A DNA stretch of 64,000 bases, taken from assembly GCF_963676685.1 (NCBI RefSeq), contig NC_092356.1, positions 18,401,750-18,465,749 of the forward strand. Direction: 5' to 3'. The position numbers were made by a program, and so were the translations under genes. Of this stretch, positions 41,303 through 51,905 are shown in pieces. Under the pieces are notes generated by a model that saw only the letters and a list, made by a program, of their open reading frames with translations, did not search any database and was not told where the DNA came from. This DNA comes from Mytilus edulis (Eukaryota; Mollusca; Bivalvia; Mytilida; Mytilidae). The first letter of the stretch is position 1. The number at the start of each line of letters is the position of its first letter.

Positions 41303-42970
41303 ATGGAGGCGGCTTCAAGAATGACTTTATGTGGTATATGCAAGAAGAAGCGTGTGTGTTGTTCTGCAGTTGTATGGTGTACCGAATGTCATAATGGCCT
41401 GTGTTCTGAATGCCAAAACAACCATGATGTTTCCATGACAAATCATTCAACTATCACTGTAGATGCTTATTTGAATTTACCTCCCTTTATCAAATCTTTA
41501 CCACTTGTTTGTAAGGAACATAATAAGAAGCTGGAGAAGTATTGTTTTGATCATAATACTCCGTTTTGCTTACTTTGCAATGAGAAGTACCATGAATATT
41601 GCGCCGCCGCAGTTGTAGATCTTGATACTATGATTCCCAATATAAAATCGTCACCAGCAATAGAAAATATTGGAATAAAACTGAAAGAAATAGTAGGAAT
41701 CTTACAAAAACTTAGGCTTGATCGCTCCGAAAATCTTCTTAAATTAGAAGAGAACAGAATAAAAATTAAAAATAAGATTGAATTATTCAGAAAAAATATC
41801 AATGAAGAAATTGATAACTATATGCAAGATGTTGATTTGACTGTAGAAAAGACCAAAACAGAAATTGATCAATTACTTGGAAACATTGTAAAAAGAGAGG
41901 GTCAAATGTTAGAATTAAGTGAAGGTATAATTGAAATAAAATCTAATGCAACGAATCTACAAATATTTTTAGGCACAAAACAATTAGAGAAAACTTTAGA
42001 CAGTGCGGACAACTTTGTTCATTCCATTATCAACAGTAATAGCCTAGATACAATTAGCATACACTCAGATACCGAATTAAGTCTAACAAACCCTATAGTT
42101 GACCTCAATAAATATCTTACAGTATCGACAAATAGACAACCAACGATAAAAGAATTCATGCCACCTAATCTAAAACAGGTACAGGCACCCATTTTGAGGG
42201 ACACAAAAGTGACATTAAATCATCAATTCAACATTAAAAGAGAATCTAAAAACCTAGCTATAAGTGGACTGTGTGTTATGAACAACAATGATATTGTGTT
42301 TGCAGACTCAAATAGTGACCGACTTATAATACATGATAAAAATGGATCGTTCAAGTTTGAATTTTATACAGAACAAGAAAATTCGTTCGACATCACAGCA
42401 GTAGATGATGTAACTGTTGCTGTCACGTCAGGAGACGACGAAATGTATATAGTTGATTTGTCTGACAAGAAAGTATCTAAGACATTGCAAACAAAAGACA
42501 CTTGTTATGGAGTTCAGTATTCTAACGGTGCTATGATATTTACTGTAAAAGAAAAAGGGATAAGAAAAATAAGTATGAGCGACTTCAAATCAAAATACAT
42601 ATACAAAAACAACATATCATGGGGATCCTACATTACAACTTTTGGGGGTAATGTTTGCTTTACAAACCGTGAATTACATACAGTAACCCTTGTCGATTCA
42701 GCGCAGAATATCATCTGGAGTTTTTCCGACAAAAATGTATTACAGCAACCGTACGGTGTTACCAGCGATATTCATGGTAACATTTATGTAGCGGGTTATC
42801 TATCAAACAATGTAGTTAAAATATCTCACGATGGGAAAAGTGGAGTTGAAGTAATAAATCATGGCTTCAACATAGATTGTCATCTCAGGGCAATATCATA
42901 TGTTGAACAAACAAAACAGTTATTGGTGACCAGCGAGGAAGGCACAGTCTTTGTATACGATATTAAGTAG
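41303..42970 (+). CDS. B-box / coiled-coil / NHL-repeat protein (TRIM-like, no RING)
   Basis: A 555 aa protein in one exon. The first ATG is at 41303; the frame also reads upstream to a GTG at 41294, which I reject as start. Domain order: B-box 1 (residues ~10-50: CGIC, WCTEC, LCSEC, H), B-box 2 (~70-105: CKEH, YCFDH, FCLLC, YHEYC, zinc ligands intact), coiled coil (~120-240), NHL-type six-bladed propeller (~290-555, for example YGVTSDIHGNIYVAGYLSNN). Relatives (TRIM2/3/56-like) act in ubiquitin ligation, RNA binding or innate immunity. With no RING in this exon it may be an adaptor rather than a ligase. An AG acceptor 14 bp before the ATG suggests a spliced 5' UTR. Such genes are greatly expanded in bivalves. 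Confidence 0.9.
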   Translation: MEAASRMTLCGICKKKRVCCSAVVWCTECHNGLCSECQNNHDVSMTNHSTITVDAYLNLPPFIKSLPLVCKEHNKKLEKYCFDHNTPFCLLCNEKYHEYCAAAVVDLDTMIPNIKSSPAIENIGIKLKEIVGILQKLRLDRSENLLKLEENRIKIKNKIELFRKNINEEIDNYMQDVDLTVEKTKTEIDQLLGNIVKREGQMLELSEGIIEIKSNATNLQIFLGTKQLEKTLDSADNFVHSIINSNSLDTISIHSDTELSLTNPIVDLNKYLTVSTNRQPTIKEFMPPNLKQVQAPILRDTKVTLNHQFNIKRESKNLAISGLCVMNNNDIVFADSNSDRLIIHDKNGSFKFEFYTEQENSFDITAVDDVTVAVTSGDDEMYIVDLSDKKVSKTLQTKDTCYGVQYSNGAMIFTVKEKGIRKISMSDFKSKYIYKNNISWGSYITTFGGNVCFTNRELHTVTLVDSAQNIIWSFSDKNVLQQPYGVTSDIHGNIYVAGYLSNNVVKISHDGKSGVEVINHGFNIDCHLRAISYVEQTKQLLVTSEEGTVFVYDIK

Positions 42971-43490
42971 CAGTATGAAATTGTATATGTATTACATATG
43001 TCTCCAAGAGAAGTTGTAGAAATCAATTGATTTATTTTGTTCCATTTCAGTGTTTTTATAGTCTTCAAATTATACTAGATATAAGTAGCTGCCATTTCGT
43101 TCTCTGGGGAAGATAATCATAAAACCACTTAAGTCAAGAATTTAATTTATCATAGGACATGCAGAAAAATCAGTCCTTTCGGAACACAATTTAACTAAAG
43201 TAACCTTTATGCATACGGGCCCTGGTTTTTAAATATTGCTTAGTATAGCTACTACATATGTATAATGTCTCCAAAAAAGTTGTAGAAATGTATTAAATTC
43301 TTTGGGGTTTTTTTTTGGTTTCGTTTCTTTTACTTTAACCTCTTTTGTCTAAGTCTTCTCATGACTATAATTTATATAAGTAGCAGACATTTCTTCTATG
43401 GTTTTTAAAAATTGCTTAGTATAATCATTACATATGTATTATTGTAACACAATGATGACTGCTGTACTCATATTTTTACTATATTTTTAG
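42971..43490. other. 3' flank of the B-box NHL gene
   Basis: AT-rich, with a partial direct repeat (TGTCTCCAAGAGAAGTTGTAG near 43000 and TGTCTCCAAAAAAGTTGTAG near 43265). No further gene. Confidence 0.45.
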
Positions 43491-43745
43491 TATGTCTGTT
43501 TTGTTCACGCATCGTTGTAAATATAACGGAATTTGACGAGACTGTCGCACAAATGAGAAGTTAAGCGCAATAAAACCAGGTTCAATCCACCATTTTCTAC
43601 ATGTGAAAATGTATGTACCAAGTCAGGAATATGACAGTTGTTGTCCATTCGTTTGATGTGTTATGTCATTTGATTTTTCCATGTGATTAGAGACTTTCCG
43701 GTTGAATTTTCCTCGGAGTTCAGTATTTTTGTGATTTTACTTTTT
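43491..43745 (+). repeat. Mussel-type interspersed repeat (AAGTCAGGAATATG type)
   Basis: TTGTTCACGCATCGTTGTAA, AAAACCAGGTTCAATCCACC, CAAGTCAGGAATATGACAGT, CCTCGGAGTTCAGTATTTTT in order. Confidence 0.7.
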
Positions 43746-44892
43746 ATGTCACAAAAAGGAGATGTAAAAATATATTTCATTTTATTTATGTTTCGTTTCT
43801 ACTAAGTTTTCATTTTTTACTTAGTATACAGTATAAAGTATAAATAGCAAAAATTGTATTGTATTGTTTAAAGTTAGCCTAGTATTGATACATAGATTAC
43901 ATCACTGCAACAAGTGTATAACGATATTTTCCCACTCGAGACAGTTAAATTTTAATATTTAAAAAGCGCGAGATTTTACTGTTAGAATTGGGGAAAACAT
44001 TCATATATATCGTTTATTTGTTATTGTGGTGGAATATGTTTCTCTAGTGATTTCATTCCTTTCTTTTCAAAGATTTACAGAACGTTGTGCTCTTTGAATG
44101 CGACGTCATTCGGAATGGTCTTCTTTTTTCAGGACGTCACAATAGGAAATCAAGAAGAAATCATAAACATTTAACGTTATTATCAAAATTCAACCAATGA
44201 TTTGCTGGGAACAGATATGTAACTACTATTGGTAGAAATGTAATAATGACGTTTAATTTTCTTGATTTCGTTTGAATTTGTTTGAATTCTGTCAGACTAT
44301 ATAATTTTTATTTTTGAAACAAGATTTTTTTTATCATTTGCAAAAACCTGTAACTTTTTTCCGTAAAAAACCCAAGAAATTCTATGTTGCCAACAGTTAT
44401 GTTCTATATCTTTACTATTCATGCTTAGCATCTAATGCATATAATTGTCGTTTAAGTTGTTATCGATTCTCGTAAATCTGTACAAATTAGCTTATATATC
44501 ATGTATATAGAATATATCTTTTATAATTGTATTGTATGATTGTATACATAAAGTAAATAAATTATCTATATTGGCTTGAATTGAGTTGAATTCATGTGCA
44601 TATCAATCTGAACGTTACCGTGAAGTCACTTGGTATTTGGTACATAACAACTTCATGTCATTACAGGTAGATATGTTCTCACTCATTTTTAGGCGTGATT
44701 GAAAATGTGTCAACAGTTTACGTGCCAGTTAATTTAGCTTAAAGGTGACCGTAAATGTGTTAACAAATCACATGATAGTCCGATATCATAGGTCCAGTTC
44801 AAACAAATTATTCATGCATATGATAAATATTACAAAAAGGGAAATAGAAAGGAAAAAGAAAAAGATAAACAAGAGGCAACCTTGTCTACCTA
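43746..44892. other. Gene-free stretch
   Basis: AT-rich. A lone near-copy of the 49-kb minisatellite unit (GTGTCAACAGTTTACGTGCC) lies at about 44707. Nothing else recognised. Confidence 0.4.
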
Positions 44893-44972
44893 ATATATCG
44901 CTCCTCCTGAATATGCGTTGAATATTTGCCACTGAATGTTAAGCAACCAACAGTCAATCATTAAATCTACGA
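44893..44972 (-). repeat. Fragment of SINE-like repeat (tail)
   Basis: Reverse complement GACTGTTGGTTGCTTAACAT, then CAGTGGCAAATATTCAACGC; same family as 16632-17070. Confidence 0.6.
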
Positions 44973-45116
44973 ACTTTACATTTTTTGCTTGTAACGTGTT
45001 CAATGTAAAATATCTAGTTATTCTAACAAATCAGCAATTCAAAAGCAAGGACTCTTTACAAAAGATTAGTTTCTAAGAAAGTAAATAACATCCTTTATGT
45101 TACTTATATCCTTTTG

Positions 45117-45200
45117 GTAGTCCGAGTTTGTTAATTTCCGAGTTTGTTATAGTCCGAGTTTGTTATAGTCCGAGTTTGTTATAAGCTGAGTTTGTTATTG
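45117..45200 (+). repeat. ~18-bp tandem repeat
   Basis: About five copies of TAGTCCGAGTTTGTTA, with one changed to AAGCTGAGTTTGTTA. Confidence 0.85.
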
Positions 45201-45354
45201 TTATATTTATGGACCGCGTTATCAGAAATTTGAATAGACTGCTCTTTTCATCAATACTTTCAAGTGATCAGCTTTGTCATCATTTCATTTGTGAGATAAT
45301 TTCCGTCATGATGTAAAATGCCTTTCAGTGTTGAAGACATTTTCTAAAACACGA

Positions 45355-45605
45355 GGTTTAGTTAGTTAAAAAGCCATGTTCAAACCCACCATATATGTCC
45401 ATTACCAAGTCAGGAATATGGAATTTGTTATCTAATAGTTTGTTTCATTGCTGTTTGTTGTTTGTTGCACTTCAGTGTTCTGTTGTTTTCCTCTTTTAGT
45501 TGATGTGTTTCCCTCGGTATTTGTTTTTAACCCGAATTTGTTTTCTCACAATCGATTGATGACTTTTGAACAGTGGTTTACTATTGTTTCCTTTATAGAT
45601 AACCA
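45355..45605 (+). repeat. Mussel-type interspersed repeat (AAGTCAGGAATATG type), diverged
   Basis: AACCCACC, CCAAGTCAGGAATATGGAAT and TTGTTTGTTGCACTTCAG; same order as 43491-43745. Confidence 0.55.
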
Positions 45606-47249
45606 CAGAGATTTTAAAGCCTGGAATCTTTGATGAGTCATGAAAAAGACTGAAATGTTACGCATTTAATAAATTGTCTATGTTTAGAAAATACCTCTAA
45701 AATGTAAACTATCAGACTTTTTATAAATATAGACTAGAATTGTTTAAAACCATTCAAAATGTCAGTCTATTTGTAATTATGACCAGGTTGCAAGATCTGA
45801 AAGTGTATATATCAAGCTGTAATTTTGGTTATTGAAGAAAAAATTGACGATTTTTTTTAATGACCCTGGCGCGCAATACATCGAGAGCAACTAAAAACTA
45901 AAACAAAAACACAAATAGAAAATTTGAAATGATCGATACACCTATTGTAGAAGCATCTTTTGCTCACCTCCTTTCGAGCATACAAATCTCAAAATATCTA
46001 ATAGGAGGGATCAAGGTTCCACGGTTACGATTGAATAAACCATTTATTTGGATAATGACTATGAACAAATCTAACTAAGTTTAAAAACACAAATGTTTTT
46101 GTAAGTGCACAACACATGGCTAATGAATGTCCTTCATTAATCGATCATGACCTATTTCGGTATGAAACCAATTATAATGACCTGTATGTCTTCATAGACG
46201 ATGATGAATAATTGTACTATTAAACAAACTTACATGATTTAGCTCACAGCTTTGAAAAAGATGTGAAAAAAAGTTCAACTCTCATATTTGCTTTAATGTA
46301 AGTTATAATGTCAATTGGAAGTTATGTTTTCTGTTATTTAATCTAAAGGTCCACGATTCTATTAGTTTATTGAGTATTCCGAAGTCCTATCGTTCTCGTT
46401 ACAACATATGTTCAGATTGGGTACCGACATTTACCGGAAAGGACAAAAGGTGGCAACAAAGGTAATTGAATTTTTATTCTGCACAGTACAATTTTGAATT
46501 TGGTCATTTGAAATTCCAATTAGAACAATTAAGGCCTAAATCTTTGAGTTCAAAATAGTATTTAAAGTATTTCTAAACTGTTTAATACTTTAACAACAAA
46601 CACCCAATTCAAATAAAAGTATATAATCACAACCGAACTACGTTTTATAGCTATTTTTATAAGGAGGGGGAAAGAACGAACGACTAACCAACAAAACATT
46701 AAGTCACGAATTTGCGTGTCTAATTTATAAGTTTTCAGTATTACTTTTGGTTTAGCAATTTTCACTGCCGATATCATTCGAAAAGAATGTTCATAATGCT
46801 CTGAAAATATATGGTTGCTAGTGACATTTCATTTTTTTTACCATCTCCGCTTTCGCTTTAAAAAATTCACACACGGTCTCATTAGAGAATTCACTTTAAA
46901 CTAAATTCATAACATTTTATATATCATAGGATGAATTGCAATTTTTCTAAAAGAAATGAATGTGTTATCATGACCAGTAAACTCACGAACTGAATGAAAG
47001 TTTTTTTTTAATTGCACGTCTAGAAGAAAGAAATTTTGGAAATATTTTACCAAAAAATAATGTGTTATTGTAATGTCTGTATCATATTATCCATATATCA
47101 ACATAATTTATAATCAGTATTTACTGGTGTTGTTTTATTCAAAAGGAGTAAGTTTTAATGCTTTAAAATACTGACTGTATTTAACAGGTAATTAATAATT
47201 CATTGTTAAAACAACACCTATTGTATTTTGTTTGAAGGCATAGGTTGAA
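45606..47249. other. Gene-free stretch
   Basis: AT-rich, no exon or repeat recognised with confidence. Confidence 0.4.
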
Positions 47250-47461
47250 TACTGTGGATTCATTTATTTTCGTGGGTACCAATTTTCGTGGATTGAGGAA
47301 AACTCACATGTTCGTGGATATTTGATTTCGTGGTTCTATCAAAGTCGACATACAAGCTTACGGAAAGTTTGTCATTCGTGGAAAATTTAATTTCGTGGTT
47401 AACCTGTACCCACGAAATACACGAAAATTAGTATCCAACGAATAATAATGAATCCACAGTA
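47250..47461. mobile_element. MITE, 'ACTGTGGATT' family, intact copy
   Basis: Ends ATACTGTGGATTCATT and AATGAATCCACAGTAT are inverse complements. The interior repeats TTTCGTGG several times. 212 bp. Confidence 0.8.
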
Positions 47462-47760
47462 TATATTTTTCAAATGTTGGCATAGGTTGAAGACACCATT
47501 CAATCTAATATAGATAGTTTATTTACTTTATGCATACAATTATACAATGCAATCATAAAAGATACATTATATATAAAATAAAGTCACTTTACAGATTCAT
47601 GAGAGACGATAACAACTAAAACAACATATAAATACATTAATAAATGCTTGAAATGAATTGTAAACTATACAGCATTATTGTTATATATTTTACAATATAA
47701 AGCTTTTTGGCGTCTTTGCAGAAAAAAAAAAGTTATAGGTTTTTGCACATAATCTAATTA

Positions 47761-47930
47761 GTTATCAAAGGTACCAGGATTATAATTTGTACGCCAGATG
47801 CGCGTTTCGTCTACATAAGACTCATCAGTGACGCTCATATCAAAATATTTATAAAGCCAAACAAGTACAAAGTTGAAGGGCATTGAGGATCCAAAATTCC
47901 AAAAAGTTGTGCCAAATGCGGCTAAGGTAT
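47761..47930 (+). repeat. CAGACGCG-type interspersed repeat
   Basis: TTATCAAAGGTACCAGGATT, GCGCGTTTCGTCTACATAAG, CATTGAGGATCCAAAATTCC, TGCCAAATGCGGCTAAGG. Confidence 0.82.
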
Positions 47931-47967
47931 ATTTTCTTAATTCGAAAATGAAAAAAAAACTTGTCTG

Positions 47968-48126
47968 GCTGTCTTTAAGACTATTTAAAATGGTCACCAT
48001 GGTTAAGAGAGTTAGGGCGAAGAATGTACTAAGATCACTATAAAAGGCTGTCTTTAAGACTATTTAAAATGGTCACCATGGTTAAGAGAGTTAGGGCGAA
48101 GAATGTACTAAGGTCACTATAAAAGG
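47968..48126 (+). repeat. 79-bp tandem duplication (2 copies)
   Basis: GCTGTCTTTAAGACTATTTA to ACTATAAAAGG occurs twice, with a single A/G difference. A recent event. Confidence 0.9.
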
Positions 48127-48282
48127 ACAATAATCTAATGTTTGATGTAAGGCGTCTTCTGATTGGCTGACAGCTGTGTTTTGTCTATCAGTTCATAGAC
48201 ATAATTTTGTCATGTGACCATGACGTCCTCAACGTTTTTTCATGTTTAACTCCGGTTTGAAATGGAATTTAGAATTAAATTA

Positions 48283-48427
48283 TAAGGAATGACTGTAATA
48301 TTTTTTCTGTCTATTCAAAATAACTTAAAACAAGGTGGTGCACACCTCGCTACGTAGGTTATTCAGTGTGTACCACATTTTGTTTATGTTATTTTTTCAT
48401 ATAAAAAATATTACAGTCATTCCTTAA
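48283..48427. repeat. Long imperfect hairpin
   Basis: AAGGAATGACTGTAATATTT pairs with AAATATTACAGTCATTCCTT; the centre is GTGGTGCACAC / GTGTGTACCAC around a CpG-containing loop. Confidence 0.8.
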
Positions 48428-48908
48428 ATAGAAATACCATGATATCGTCTTTAACAGAATTAAAACAATGAAAATAAGATCTCACTGCCAGTTGTAAGTC
48501 CTCTAACCTCAAAATTTCCTTCCCAATAGCAGCCATCCCGTATCTAAAATTTGCGAAGGCACTTCTTTCCCTAAACTGCATCATCCGATCGCAGTAGGTT
48601 TCAACAACAAAGTCCCGTGTAAGATCGTTTTAGTTCTTAAAATATTTACAAATCTTTTGGACATGACTGGGTCAACAAACGTATTTTCATTAACACTAGT
48701 GTTGGTATTACAAAAGTGAACCAACCCAAGTCAGTAAATCTCAACCATAAAATTCAAATGTGTGACATTTTTATGTTTTAAACTTACTCTATCTATAAAT
48801 ATGTTCATAGTGAAGTGATTGTTCATGGTTCATTAGCATCCACCCCATGATAGCCGGGTTTTTACCTATATAAAGAAAAGTCGACAATCTCTCGTCTCAA
48901 TCGCCTGA

Positions 48909-49455
48909 AAAAAGGTGTCAACAGTTAACTTGCCTATTAAAAGGTGTCAACAGTTTACTTGCCTATCAAAAGGTGTCAACAGTTAACTTACCTATTAAAA
49001 GTTGTCAACAGTTTATTTGCCTATTAAAAGTTGTCAACAGTTTATTTGCCTATTAAAAGTTGTCAACAGTTTATTTGCCTATTAAAAGGTGTTTTACTTG
49101 CCTATTAGAAGGTTTCAACAGTTTACTTGCCTATTAAAAGGTATCAACAGTTAACTTGCCTATTAAAAGGTGTCAACAGTTAACTTGCCTATTAAAAGGT
49201 GTCAACAGTTTACTTGCCTATTGAAAGGTGTCAACAGTTAACTTGCCTTTTAAAAGGTGTCAACAGTTAACTTGTCTATTAAAAGGTGTCAACAGTTAAC
49301 TTGCCTATCAAAAGGTGTCAACAGTTTACTTGCCTATTGAAAGGTGTCAACAGTTAACTTGCCTTTTAAAAGGTGTCAACAGTTTACTTGCCTATTAAAA
49401 GGTGTCAACAGTTAACTTGCCTATTAAAAGGTGTCAACAGTTAACTTGCCTATTA
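48909..49455 (+). repeat. 30-bp minisatellite, about 18 copies
   Basis: Unit AAAAGGTGTCAACAGTTAAC + TTGCCTATTA. Variants (GTTAAC/GTTTAC, CTATTA/CTTTTA/CTATCA) recur in blocks, which points to segmental copying. One unit near 49085-49105 is shortened. Confidence 0.95.
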
Positions 49456-49608
49456 ATTTCAGTCCTAAAAAAGGAAAAACCAACATGTCTAAAATTTTAT
49501 TTTAAGAGTTATTTTGAATACCTCAATCATAGATCTTGTGGTAAATAAAAAAGTATAAATCTTAAATACTCTTTAAAATGTTATTATTTTCATAATTTTT
49601 TATGTACT

Positions 49609-50008
49609 GTTTCGTAGGGGACATTTGTCCACTACGAAACTGCTTCTAAACGCACATCTTATGGCATTTTAACGCTCCTATTGACATTCCAGTTTGTTTT
49701 ACTTTATAAACGAGAAGATCTCATTTTTGAATTGGAGAACTACTTTTTATCATCATAGATTATACAGTACTTCACATATGAAGGTACAACTCATGTTTTG
49801 TAATGGACATTTTGATGAGTTTCGTAGTTGACGAAACCGTTTCGTAATGGAAAAAAAGTTTTGTAGTTGACATCAACCTTATTCCATGTTGATAAAAACA
49901 TACTGAAAAGTACATGAAACTAACCCTTGTTATTTGTTTTGCACGAATATATTTGAAAAAAAGTAAAAAAAACTACTGCATGGAAGTGGTTATGTCCACT
50001 ACGAAACT
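49609..50008. mobile_element. Possible ~400-bp element built around TTTCGTAGTGGACA motifs
   Basis: Bounded by GTTTCGTAGGGGACAT and ATGTCCACTACGAAAC (inverted). Inside are further copies: TGTCCACTACGAAAC, TTTTGTAATGGACA, TTTCGTAGTTGACG, TTTCGTAATGGA, TTTTGTAGTTGACA. Seven in 400 bp. Confidence 0.5.
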
Positions 50009-50386
50009 TTTATTTTCTCCCAAAGACATTGTTTTAGTCTTAGCATGCTATAAAATGAGAGGGAGGAGTATTACCCAAAATTATTAGGCATCGTTCTTTA
50101 ATTTTTTGGAAGAATTTAGTTACTAGTATCTAATGTAATTGTCATTGAGTTGAGGAAATGCAAGCTTTTAGTAAATAGTTTCACACTTATTTAAGCCATG
50201 ATGGACTGCATATAACATACAATTACATGAAAACACATTTGCCAACATAAGTCATGAAACATATATTTCTGAAACTTTGTGATCATTGTCCTCTACAGAA
50301 AAAGACACTTTCTGGCCTATTTATTGTTGTTCTTTTTGCATTGGTGAATTTAAATGTATATTTTACCTCATCAAGATTTATTTTTA

Positions 50387-50566
50387 ATTTTGTACAAGTT
50401 AAAACCATTTTTAAGCAATATTTTGTACAGGTTATAACATGTATGAGGTACTTTTGTACATGTTATAACTTGTATTTTTGCATTATACAAGTTTTAACAT
50501 GTACAACATTTCTGTACATGTTATAACCTGTACAAAATCGCAACTTGTACACGACATATATATAGA
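50387..50566. repeat. Array of ~20-bp TGTACA..GTTATAAC..TGTACA palindromes
   Basis: Four near-palindromes (GTACAGGTTATAACATGTA; GTACATGTTATAACTTGTA; TACAAGTTTTAACATGTACA; GTACATGTTATAACCTGTAC) spaced ~28-33 bp, with half-sites at both ends. Short related arrays lie at 22.5 and 24.4 kb. Confidence 0.8.
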
Positions 50567-51570
50567 GTTCGTGTCCATCTTTATTTTTGAAACCTAAATT
50601 TACACATACAAATATTCTTTTCAATCTATGCAAACTGTCATCTTTTCTTTGTCAGAATTTCCTTAATTTGACGCTACCGGAGAAATGATATTGTTTAAAC
50701 AAAAATTATATTCAATGTCGGCCAAGTTCAAGTAGTGTTATCTCCCGTATAACAGAAAAATATTATTCTTTTCTATAAACAAATATTTTAAATTTGAGGT
50801 AACACAATATGTAAATAAGGAGATAGACAACTACTAGTTTCCAACATAGTTTAAATAAAGTAGCAATTATAGGCAATAGTACGACCTTCAAAAATGAGAA
50901 AAATCCATGATTAATTTTTAAACAACTTTAGAAAGTGAATGCCAAATTCAAACACACATACATGCATGCAGCGGGACTAATTCTCCCATGATTGTACACT
51001 TTTATTACTTGTAAACTTTTAAGGCTTTGTTAAGAATGAAGAAACGAATATGACTGGGTACGTTAATGAGACAACAACCCAATAGAAAAAAAATATATCT
51101 AGAGGTAAACATGATAGTTTTTGACACTTGAGATATATTTCTAATGAGTAATAAGCTTAACTCAATTCAACAAGAGACTCAAATTTGAGAGTGTGAATCA
51201 ATTCCTCGGTCTTATATTCCTTTAATGCATTTAGTGACAATTCGCTCTGTTAAAAAACGAACGATTTTGAAACATCATGCAAAACTTCCCACAAATAAAA
51301 TACCAAGCACAGTTGTTTGCTCTGACAGACACTTTAGGTTGTTTTTAAAAATATGTGGGATGTTTTTTTTTCAATTATGTCGCGAAAAAAAAAAATCTTA
51401 AGTCGCGAAGAGGTTCAGGTAAAACAGGTTTCATTGTACAAATAAAAAAAAGATGTTGTACATGTATGATTGACAATAAGACAATTCCCTACAAGAGACC
51501 AAAATGACACAGAAATTAAACTATTACATGTTAGATGTCTAGAAAAATTAAAACTGAACAAATAGGAAAT
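50567..51570. other. Gene-free stretch
   Basis: AT-rich; 51470-51510 resembles a reversed mussel repeat tail (CCCTACAAGAGACCAAAATG). No exon seen. Confidence 0.4.
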
Positions 51571-51720
51571 ATTCCCAAAATGAGTAACAACCTCCCAAAT
51601 AAGGAAAACAGATTGAGAATAATTCCCAAAATGAGTAACTACCTTCCAAATAAGGAATACAGATAGAGAATAATTCCAAAAATGTGAAACTACCTCCCAA
51701 ATACGAAATACTTTTCCTGT
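51571..51720. repeat. 51-bp tandem repeat, 3 copies
   Basis: ATTCC(C/A)AAAATG, CC(T/A)CCTTCCAAATA and GGAATACAGAT-type units recur at 51571, 51622 and 51673. Confidence 0.85.
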
Positions 51721-51779
51721 GTTCTAAGGCCTCTTTTTGATCTTTATTTTGTAATTGAAATGTCAAATAATATATATAA

Positions 51780-51905
51780 AAAAAAGAAGAAGATGGGATA
51801 TGATTTCCAATGAGACAACTCTTCACAAGTAACCAAATCAGGCAAATGACACTAAAATTAACAACTATATAGCTCACAGTACGGCCTTCAACATTAAGCA
51901 AAGCC
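51780..51905 (-). repeat. Mussel-type interspersed repeat tail
   Basis: AGAAGATGGGATATGATTTC, CAATGAGACAACTCTTCACA, CAGTACGGCCTTCAACA; reversed relative of the repeats at 37.1 and 57.0 kb. Confidence 0.6.

Noticed and set aside
48909-49455. CRISPR-like array
   Set aside because: Regular 30-bp spacing, but there are no unique spacers between repeats and the context is clearly eukaryotic; it is a minisatellite.
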